64,000 nt of DNA, taken from NCBI GenBank assembly GCA_023898505.1, contig CP060226.1:930001-994000 (forward strand), in the 5' to 3' direction. Made by a program: the position numbers and the translations under genes. Source of the stretch: Candidatus Peribacteria bacterium. GTDB lineage: Bacteria > Patescibacteriota > Gracilibacteria > BD1-5 > UBA6164. The notes beneath the pieces were generated by a model. It saw only the letters and a list, made by a program, of their open reading frames with translations. It ran no database searches and was not told the origin of the DNA. Below, piece after piece: positions 55,065-61,581 of the stretch. The number at the start of each line of letters is the position of its first letter. Position 1 is the first letter of the stretch.

Positions 55065-55454
55065 ATGGCTAAGGCAGTTAAAAAAGTTAAAAAAACCAGA
55101 AGTGTTATCCAACATGGACAGGTTCATATCTTTGCATCATTTAATAATACTATTGTAAGTGTCACTGATGAAAAGGGTGCGGTACTTACATGGGCAAGTG
55201 GTGGAAAGGTTGGATTTAAGGGTGCAAGAGAAGCAACTCCATATGCAGCACAAGTAACTGCAGAAGATGCCGTTGCAAAAGCAAAAACTCTCCATGGTAT
55301 GGAAACCGTTGATGTATTTGTAAAAGGGATAGGAGTTGGAAGAGAACAGGCAATTAGAGGAATTATTGGTGCTGGTGTAGAACTAAAGGGTATCTTCGAT
55401 ATCACTCCAGTTCCACATAATGGTGCGAGAAAGAAAAAAGTAAGAAAGCTGTAA
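55065..55454 (+). CDS. rpsK: Ribosomal protein uS11
   Basis: 129 residues, no TGA. GQVHIFASFNNTIVSVTDEK, SGGKVGFKGAREATPYAAQV and the end GVELKGIFDITPVPHNGARK are diagnostic. The N-terminus AKAVKKVKKTRS is usual. Binds the 30S platform. Confidence 0.97.
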   Translation: MAKAVKKVKKTRSVIQHGQVHIFASFNNTIVSVTDEKGAVLTWASGGKVGFKGAREATPYAAQVTAEDAVAKAKTLHGMETVDVFVKGIGVGREQAIRGIIGAGVELKGIFDITPVPHNGARKKKVRKL

Positions 55455-55482
55455 AAATAGCATACACAATTCTAAAAGAGAT

Positions 55483-55509
55483 ACTTATAATTTATAACTT
55501 ATAACTTGT
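55483..55509 (+). repeat. Tandem TTATAACT-type spacer before rpsD
   Basis: ACTTATAATTTATAACTT and ATAACTTGT: three to four near-copies of TTATAA(C/T)T. Confidence 0.5.
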
Positions 55510-55512
55510 AAA

Positions 55513-56136
55513 ATGCGTTATACTTGACCAAAGACAAAGCTTTGTAGAAGAGAAGGAATCAATCTGTTTGGTACAGAAAAATATGATCTTTCTCAGTCAA
55601 AAAGAGCTCCTCTCAGAGGAAGAAAATCAAGCGAGTTTGGTGTGCAATTGAGAAAAAAGCAATTGGCAAAAAGAATGTTTGGGCTTTCTGAAAAACAATT
55701 TCTTTCATACTATACAAAAGCACAAAAATCTCATGCTGAAGGAACAACCTGAGAAAAGATGCTCAGATTTCTTGAACTCAGACTCGATAATATTATTTAT
55801 AGAGCTTCATTTGCGAGAACAAGAATGCAGGCAAGACAATTTACAAATCATGCACACTTTAAGCTTAATGGAGTAAAGGTTTCTATTCCTTCTATTTCTC
55901 TTAAAGTAGGAGATGTGATTGAGCTCAGAGATAAATTAAAAGAAAGTCCTTTGTATAAAGGGTTACTTGAGGAGCTTGAGGAATACTCAAAGCAAAATAA
56001 AGGGAAGGTAAGTAGATGTAATTGGATTGATGTAGATCCAAAAAATCTAAAGATTACCATTACGGCACTTCCAACTACTGAAGATTTTGAGCAAGTGATA
56101 GATGTACAGAAAATCGTTGAATTCTACTCTAAATAA
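55513..56136 (+). CDS. rpsD: Ribosomal protein uS4
   Basis: 207 residues, normal size; two TGAs as Gly (MRYTGPKTKLCRREG; EGTTGEKML). The S4 RNA-binding domain ERLDN-like LRFLELRLDNIIYRASFART is present, with QARQFTNHAHFKLNGVKVSI. Known: a primary 16S rRNA binder that nucleates 30S assembly. The C-terminus is well conserved, including WIDVD. Confidence 0.97.
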
Positions 56137-56166
56137 TCTACTTGTTACTTCTTAAACAACTCAATT

Positions 56167-57147
56167 ATGCATATTATTCATAATACCATTGGTGTACCGA
56201 AAATTTCTCAGGAAGAACTATCTCCATCAAGCGCAAAATTTGTAGTTGGAGCACTTCCAAGAGGATATGGGGTGACACTTGGGAATTCACTCAGAAGATG
56301 TCTTCTTTCTTCTATTCCAGGAACAAAAGTTACTGGAATTAAAGTAAAAGGAGTAAATCATGAGTATTCTACACTTCCAGGGGTTAAAGATAGTGTTATC
56401 GATATGATGTTAAATCTTAAAGGGTTAATTGTTCAGAAAAAAGACGAAGGAGTTACTTGGTTGACACTGAGTAAATCAAAAGCAGGAGTAGTTACTGCAA
56501 AAGATATTAAAACGGTAGCAGGAGTTGAAATTATCAACAAAGACCTATATATCACAGAAATAGATAAAGACGGGCTTACTCTTGATATTGAAATCAGAGT
56601 AGAAAAATCAGTAGGATATAAAAGTATTGAAGAATTAAAAGAAGAAGAGGAGGATGTACAAGTATTAATCGTAGACGCAAACTTTTCTCCAGTAGTAAAT
56701 GTAAAATATGATGTTGTTCCTACAAGATTTGGAGACATTACCAATCTTGACTCTCTTGAAATGGTAGTAGAAACAAATGGTATCATTTCTCCTGCGGATG
56801 CACTAAAATTTGCTGGAAATATGCTAACTTCATACTTTTCACTTTTCAACGAAGAAGGGCTACAAGTAGAAGGACAATTTATCGGAAATGTAAAAGATTT
56901 GATTGATAAAGAAAAAGAAGAGGTAAAAGAAGAAATGGAAAAAGAAACGTATACTCCGATCGAGATTATGGGACTTTCACCTCGTACACTAAACGCGCTT
57001 ATAAATGGAAATATCCTTTCTATCGAGCAGTTAACAAAATGTACAGAAACAAAACTTTCTTCTATTAAAGGTTTTGGTAAAAAAGCAATGACTGAAATCC
57101 GTGCATCTCTTTCTGAAAGAGGATTGAAATTATTAGGAGATGATTAA
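56167..57147 (+). CDS. rpoA: RNA polymerase alpha subunit
   Basis: 326 residues; no TGA. N-terminal dimerisation domain (PRGYGVTLGNSLRRCLLSSI, GVKDSVIDMMLNLKGL) and VVPTRFGDITNLDSLEMVVE. After an acidic linker (KEEVKEEMEKET) the C-terminal domain has LGLSPRTLNALINGNI-like and IKGFGKKAMTEIRASLSERG motifs. The linker and CTD are complete, so activator/UP-element contacts are possible. Confidence 0.97.
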   Translation: MHIIHNTIGVPKISQEELSPSSAKFVVGALPRGYGVTLGNSLRRCLLSSIPGTKVTGIKVKGVNHEYSTLPGVKDSVIDMMLNLKGLIVQKKDEGVTWLTLSKSKAGVVTAKDIKTVAGVEIINKDLYITEIDKDGLTLDIEIRVEKSVGYKSIEELKEEEEDVQVLIVDANFSPVVNVKYDVVPTRFGDITNLDSLEMVVETNGIISPADALKFAGNMLTSYFSLFNEEGLQVEGQFIGNVKDLIDKEKEEVKEEMEKETYTPIEIMGLSPRTLNALINGNILSIEQLTKCTETKLSSIKGFGKKAMTEIRASLSERGLKLLGDD

Positions 57148-57186
57148 AAATTACATATTTACTATTTAAAACTTAAATTTCGAGAA

Positions 57187-57549
57187 ATGAGACATAGAGT
57201 AAGGAAGCATCTAAAGTTTAATAACAAGACATTTCAACATAGAAAAGCTATGGAGAGAAACTTGTTAACAAGCTTCTGTATGCATAAATCTATCAAAACT
57301 ACTGAAAAGAAAGCAAAGGCTATCGTTGGTATGATTGATAAGATGATTAATGTTGTAAATACAAAAGACGAGCTAAATGCTATCAGATATGTAATGCAGT
57401 ATCTTTTTACAAAAGAAGCATCTCTTGAGTTATTTCAACATATTGCTCCAAAATATAAAGGAGAAAAAACTTCTGGTTTTACAAGAATGACTCCAATTAA
57501 GTATAGAGATGGAGATAATGCAAAACTAGTGTTACTTGAGTTAATTTAG
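57187..57549 (+). CDS. rplQ: Ribosomal protein bL17
   Basis: 120 residues, no TGA. MRHRVRKHLKFNNKTFQHRK, AMERNLLTSFCMHKSIKTTE, with the C-terminal GFTRMTPIKYRDGDNAKLVL. Standard bL17. Confidence 0.97.
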   Translation: MRHRVRKHLKFNNKTFQHRKAMERNLLTSFCMHKSIKTTEKKAKAIVGMIDKMINVVNTKDELNAIRYVMQYLFTKEASLELFQHIAPKYKGEKTSGFTRMTPIKYRDGDNAKLVLLELI

Positions 57550-57565
57550 TAATTTTATTCGTGTT

Positions 57566-57997
57566 ATGAAAACTATTGTACCAAAACAGATAAAAGGAAA
57601 TGACAGAAAATGGTATCTTGTTGATGCAAAGGGTCAAACTCTTGGGAGACTCGCAACACAGATTGCCGTGATTCTAAAAGGAAAGAACAAGGTGGATTAT
57701 GCTCCACATGTAGATAACGGAGACTATGTAGTCGTAGTGAACTGCGCAGATTTCCAAGTTACTGGAAATAAAATGGAGGATAAGATGTATTATAGACATA
57801 CTGGATACCTTGGAGGGTTAAAAGCAGTAAATCTTTCAAAGATGTTACAAACAAAACCACAAAATCCTTTAAAGCTTGCAATAAGCGGGATGCTTCCTAA
57901 AAATAAATTAAGAGCGCCAATGATGGATCGTTTGAAGTTATTCGAAGGAGCAGAACATACATTTGCAGCACAACAACCTGAAGTTATAACGTTATAA
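57566..57997 (+). CDS. rplM: Ribosomal protein uL13
   Basis: 143 residues, no TGA. DRKWYLVDAKGQTLGRLATQIAV at the N-terminus, YAPHVDNGDYVVVVNCADFQ and the late KLAISGMLPKNKLRAPMM match uL13. Next to rpsI, its near-universal partner. Confidence 0.97.
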   Translation: MKTIVPKQIKGNDRKWYLVDAKGQTLGRLATQIAVILKGKNKVDYAPHVDNGDYVVVVNCADFQVTGNKMEDKMYYRHTGYLGGLKAVNLSKMLQTKPQNPLKLAISGMLPKNKLRAPMMDRLKLFEGAEHTFAAQQPEVITL

Positions 57998-58010
57998 TTT
58001 AATTTTACCT

Positions 58011-58403
58011 ATGGCAAATACATATATTTATTCTATCGGAAAAAGAAAAACATCTTCAGCTCAAGTAAGAGTAGTTGAAGGAAAAGGAGAAAGCACTATC
58101 AATGGTGTAAAAGCTTCTGAGTATATCAAAAGAACAGATCTTTTTGATGTTGTATTTACTCCTTTGAAACTTTGTAAGTTAAAAGACACTATGTACTTCG
58201 AAGCAGAAGTTATGGGTTCTGGTCCTTCAGCTCAGGCTCAAGCGATTAGACACGGTCTTTCAAGAGCGATTGCTGGAAAAGATGAAGGGTTTAAGGCTAT
58301 CTTAAAGCAAGCTGGACTTCTTACAAGAGATGCAAGAAAGGTAGAAAGAAAGAAACCAGGGAAGCATAAAGCGAGAAAATCTATGCAATGGTCAAAACGT
58401 TAA
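58011..58403 (+). CDS. rpsI: Ribosomal protein uS9
   Basis: 130 residues, no TGA. YIYSIGKRKTSSAQVRVVEG, GSGPSAQAQAIRHGLSRAIA and the C-terminal GKHKARKSMQWSKR (R-K-x-x-Q-(F/W)-S-K-R). The last Arg contacts the P-site tRNA anticodon loop in other bacteria. Confidence 0.97.
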   Translation: MANTYIYSIGKRKTSSAQVRVVEGKGESTINGVKASEYIKRTDLFDVVFTPLKLCKLKDTMYFEAEVMGSGPSAQAQAIRHGLSRAIAGKDEGFKAILKQAGLLTRDARKVERKKPGKHKARKSMQWSKR

Positions 58404-58419
58404 TACTTATATGTATTTA

Positions 58420-58440
58420 TATTTAAAATTTAAAATTTCT
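58420..58440 (+). repeat. TTTAAAA tandem spacer before rpsL
   Basis: ATTTAAAATTTAAAATTTCT, the same unit as before rpsM but at a different locus. Confidence 0.5.
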
Positions 58441-58444
58441 AAAG

Positions 58445-58861
58445 ATGCCAACTATTAATCAACTGGTAAAGAAAAGTAGAAAAACTCCAGTGACAAAGAG
58501 TAAGTCACCAGCACTTCAAATTACAAAGAACTCTGTAAAGGGAAAGTATGTTACTCTCCCAAAAGGGTGTTCTGCAAAGAGAGGAGTGTGTGTAAAGGTA
58601 TCGACTATGACACCAAAAAAACCTAACTCTGCCCTCAGAAAAGTAGCGAGAGTGAGACTTACCAATGGGTATGAAGTAAATGCGTATATCGGAGGTGAAG
58701 GACACAATCTTCAAGAGCACTCGGTAGTAGCAATCAGAGGAGGAAGAGTAAAAGATCTGCCATGAGTAAGATATCATGTAATTCGTGGGGTTCTTGACTG
58801 TGAAGGAGTACAAAACAGAAAACAAGCAAGAAGTCAGTACGGAGCAAAAAAGCCAAAATAA
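58445..58861 (+). CDS. rpsL: Ribosomal protein uS12
   Basis: 138 residues; one TGA. PTINQLVKKSRK at the N-terminus, TPKKPNSALRKVARVRLTNG and GEGHNLQEHSVVAIRGGRVK, then DLP-Gly(TGA)-VRYHVIRG and GAKKPK at the end. The TGA sits at the invariant Gly before V-R-Y-H. KPNS and the P-G-V-R-Y loop are the positions where streptomycin resistance changes are known. Confidence 0.97.
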
Positions 58862-58907
58862 AGATTAAAAGAGCAGAGGCTCGCTAAGGAGTAATCCCTA
58901 GGACGGG

Positions 58908-59372
58908 ATGAAAAATCTTACCTTATTATATAATTCTAAACATATGTCTAATCTTGATGGAATCTTAGAGAAATTTACAAACTATGTGATGTTGGATGGG
59001 AAAAAATCAGTAGCTATCCGTATCATGAATGACACCTTTACTGAAATTAAGTCAAAAGGTCAAAAAGATCCAAGAGGAATCTTTAACAAGGCCCTTGAAA
59101 ATGTAATGCCAAAAATCGAAGTACGTCCAAAGAGAGTTGGTGGTTCTATCTACCAAGTACCTCAAGAAGTAAAAGCAAAAAGACAAGTTTTTCTTGCTTC
59201 TAAATGGATTATCGATGCAGCAAGAAAAAAGAAGGGTGCAGGATTTGCAAAGTTTCTTGCTAATGAACTTATCGATGCAGCAAATGAAACAGGAGATGCA
59301 GTAAAGAAAAAACTTGAAGTATACAAGATGGCTGAAGCAAATAAGGCATTTGCAAGATTTGCTAACAGATAA
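58908..59372 (+). CDS. rpsG: Ribosomal protein uS7
   Basis: 154 residues; no TGA. KYxSK-type YNSKHMSNLDGILEKF, then NYVMLDGKKSVAIRI, NVMPKIEVRPKRVGGSIYQV. The start at 58908 is preferred to the ATG at 58944 because YNSK belongs to the S7 N-terminal helix; an in-frame TAG is at 58899. An AAGGAG lies 16 nt upstream, rather far. Slightly shorter than usual at the N-terminus (no PRR(G/K) head). Confidence 0.95.
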   Translation: MKNLTLLYNSKHMSNLDGILEKFTNYVMLDGKKSVAIRIMNDTFTEIKSKGQKDPRGIFNKALENVMPKIEVRPKRVGGSIYQVPQEVKAKRQVFLASKWIIDAARKKKGAGFAKFLANELIDAANETGDAVKKKLEVYKMAEANKAFARFANR

Positions 59373-59440
59373 GAGCAAACAAAGTTTGCTAGTAAAAAGG
59401 GAAAAGGAGAAAGTAGAAAAATGTAAGAATCTACCTTCCT

Positions 59441-59476
59441 TTAACCTTAAATCTTTAATCTTTAATCTAATTAATT
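59441..59476 (+). repeat. TTTAATC tandem spacer before rpmA
   Basis: TTAACCTTAAATCTTTAATC then TTTAATCTAATTAATT: three near-copies of (T)TTAATC immediately before the ATG. Confidence 0.5.
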
Positions 59477-59749
59477 ATGGCTCACAAAAAGGCCCAGTGA
59501 TCTACGAGTAACTGACGTGACTCCAATGCCAAGAGACTTGGTGTCAAAGTATTTGGAAATCAGGCTGCGATTGCTGGAAATGTAATTATTCGTCAGAAAG
59601 GAAATAAATTTTGGCCAGGAGAAGGTGTTTCTCAAGGACATGATTATACACTTTTTGCTACTCAAGATGGTACCGTAACATTTACCGAGAAGAGGAAAAA
59701 AAGATACGATGGAAGAGTATACCGTAGAACCTATGTATCTGTAGTATAG
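59477..59749 (+). CDS. rpmA: Ribosomal protein bL27
   Basis: 90 residues; two TGAs in the first 13 codons. MAHKKAQGSTSNGRDSNAKR against the usual MAHKKAGGSTRNGRDS; both TGAs sit at conserved Gly. RLGVKVFGNQAAIAGNVIIRQ and FWPGEGVSQGHDYTLFA complete bL27. The N-terminal tail reaches the peptidyl-transferase centre in other bacteria; no cleavable leader is present. Hidden under the standard code. Confidence 0.95.
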
Positions 59750-59772
59750 GTAAATAGATACACTTACAAATG

Positions 59773-59798
59773 TCATTCTGAACTTGATTCAGAATCAT
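59773..59798 (+). repeat. Dispersed hairpin repeat, copy E
   Basis: Identical to copies C and D (TCAT, TCTGAA, CTTGA, TTCAGA, ATCAT). It lies 54 nt before the first tRNA-like fragment. Confidence 0.8.
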
Positions 59799-59851
59799 TA
59801 ATTGATAAAACTTTTGATGATCTGCCTTAAGCTTGGAATGACTTTTTATTT

Positions 59852-59898
59852 GCCACTATAACTCAGCTGGTATCCCGAGTTTTCGGGACCATGGTAAG
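59852..59898 (+). pseudogene. tRNA 5'-half fragment with internal hairpin (1)
   Basis: GCCACTATAACTCAGCTGGT(A) is identical to the first 21 nt of the tRNA-Thr at 59977. The next 16 nt, TCCCGAGTTTTCGGGA, form a 6-bp hairpin and replace GAGTACTC of the intact gene. Then CCATGGTAAG matches the anticodon loop (anticodon GGT). After that homology ends: no anticodon-stem 3' side, no T arm, no acceptor 3' side. Confidence 0.6.
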
Positions 59899-59907
59899 CA
59901 AAGATAT

Positions 59908-59957
59908 GCCGATGTAGCTCAGCTGGTATCCCGACTACTCGGGACCATGGTAAGGGA
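59908..59957 (+). pseudogene. tRNA 5'-half fragment with internal hairpin (2)
   Basis: GCCGATGTAGCTCAGCTGGT(A), a different acceptor and D-arm half, then the 16-nt hairpin TCCCGACTACTCGGGA, then CCATGGTAAGGGA as in the tRNA-Thr anticodon arm. No 3' half. Same insertion point as fragment 1. Confidence 0.6.
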
Positions 59958-59976
59958 TAATATGTTTTAAAGTTTT

Positions 59977-60052
59977 GCCACTATAACTCAGCTGGTAGAG
60001 TACTCCCATGGTAAGGGAGAAGTCATGGGTTCAAATCCCATTAGTGGCTCCA
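59977..60052 (+). tRNA. tRNA-Thr (anticodon GGT)
   Basis: 76 nt with all four arms: acceptor GCCACTA/TAGTGGC, D stem ACTC/GAGT, anticodon stem CTCCC/GGGAG with loop ATGGTAA (GGT at 34-36), T arm ATGGG TTCAAAT CCCAT, discriminator T, and an encoded CCA. Confidence 0.95.
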
Positions 60053-60063
60053 TAATCAATTAT

Positions 60064-60096
60064 AAAAACAACCCTAATTTAATTAGGGTTGTTTTT
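60064..60096. terminator. Bidirectional terminator after tRNA-Thr and the nucleotidyltransferase
   Basis: AAAAACAACCCTAATT and AATTAGGGTTGTTTTT pair over 16 bp around one T. The minus-strand gene's TAA (60079-60081) lies inside it. Confidence 0.9.
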
Positions 60097-61365
60097 ATAT
60101 ACATATACGATTCGGGGCTCTTTATTTGCCTCTACTGTTTTCTGATTCTCTCAATATCATACTGATTGGTATCATAGCTTCTCAAAACTTTTTTGAGAAG
60201 CTATGTTGTTTGTATCAATATCAATGGACATATAAAAATGAGGATAAATCTTTTGATAATAAAGATGTGATAATTTAAGCAATGGTCATGCTAATCACTT
60301 TCCTCTAAATGCTGGGTATATTCTGATACCACTCGTGTGAATATTGTTTGTATTTCTTTCTAGCTCTGTATAGAGAGAGGGATTAGTGATGGTTTCTATA
60401 ATCGGGGCTTTTGATGGTCTTCCTTGCCAGAATCATGCTATCTTTCATCTGCTTGATACCATACTAACAACAATTCTTCATTCATCGTAATACCAAGAGG
60501 TTAATTTTTCTTTATTTGGAAATCTTTTAGAGTCAGATGTATTTTCCATAAGAGCACGGTCTCAGCTATCAGTAGAGTATTTTATAATTGCATCAATCTG
60601 TGAATTAGGGATTCATATTCAGATGGTATAGTCTTCAAATTTTTCTAATGGGTAAAAGTCTCAAAGCATTGGACTTTTAAATTGACTACCTAAAAGGCTT
60701 TTATTAGCCTGTAGGATGTCATCGGGAGTACTGATGTCAAGTACTGGTTCTGTGACCGAGATTGTGTGTAGAATATGATTTTCTATAAAACGATTGATAG
60801 CATCGGTAAATTCATATTCTCCACGACAGGATAGGGGAAGATTCTCTAGGGATTCTTTAATATTAGTATTTAATAAATAAACACCAAGATTTGCTAGATT
60901 TCCGACAAATTCTTGGGGTTTTTCTATTACTTCCTGCACTTCTCCGCGGTTATTAGTAGTAAAGATTCCATATTTTTCTGGATTCTCTACTTCTTGTACT
61001 AAAACAGCATTTCATGAATGTGAGAGAATGGTATGAAGATCTTTTGGAGAGAAGATACTATCTCCACTGATAATTAGAACCTTGTCATCGATATTGATAT
61101 TCATAAGGGCTCAACCAGTTCCTGGGAGACTCCCCTGTTCATGGTAGGTTATAGGAGTCCCATGATAGGCATTACCAAAGTAGTTACGGATTTGTTCTTG
61201 TAAGTACTGTACTATGATAATAATTTCATCTACATGTTCATAAATACTTTCGAGAGAATATTCCACAATCGGCTTTCCAAGTATCTTAATGAGAGGTTTG
61301 GGGGTCGTATTCGTGAGGGGTCTGAGCCTCGTTCACTTTCCTGCGGCGAGGATAATTGCTTTCAT
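60079..61365 (-). CDS. Sugar-nucleotidyltransferase fused to a GNAT acetyltransferase
   Basis: 428 residues; more than ten TGAs read as Gly, so only a 92-residue piece is open under the standard code. Residues 1-235 are a nucleotidyltransferase: MKAIILAAGKGTRLRPLTNT (the G-x-G-T-R-x-x-P-x-T motif), KPLIKILGKP, GSLPGTGGALM, LIISGDSIF, EKPQEFVGNLANLGVYLLNT. After a linker, the C-terminal 180 residues carry a GNAT-like motif A, IRIYPAFRGKGLAGPLLKL, and motif B, DTNNIASQKSFEKLGYQSVG. Known: the first enzyme makes NDP-sugars; GNATs transfer acetyl groups. One polypeptide might make an N-acetylated sugar-nucleotide, but substrates are inferred. It ends in the shared terminator. Confidence 0.85.
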
Positions 61366-61399
61366 TTTTTAAAGAAGAAACGTTAAAATATTCAAAAGT

Positions 61400-61427
61400 A
61401 GTGTAAGAAGATTACAAGCTTTGTAAA
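61400..61427 (-). promoter_or_regulatory. Candidate promoter of the nucleotidyltransferase-GNAT gene
   Basis: Minus strand TTTACA, 16 bp, TACACT, 35 nt before the ATG. Confidence 0.5.
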
Positions 61428-61474
61428 GAGTAAAAATTCCTCCATATATTTTGTCACTTTTTCCTGCTTTTTTC

Positions 61475-61502
61475 TTGATTATTAAGACAAAACGAGTACT
61501 AT
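61475..61502 (+). promoter_or_regulatory. Candidate promoter of gyrA
   Basis: TTGATT, 16 bp, TACTAT, about 80 nt before the ATG. Confidence 0.4.
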
Positions 61503-61581
61503 ACGTTTGGTAAAAAAGTAGAGAAATATCTTGCTGTTTTGCGGGTATTTATTTTATGATTTATTTGTTAAATATTTTTAG

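Noticed and set aside
59773..59850. A third tRNA before the two fragments
   Set aside because: The sequence upstream of 59852 has no cloverleaf arms, only the dispersed hairpin repeat and AT-rich DNA.
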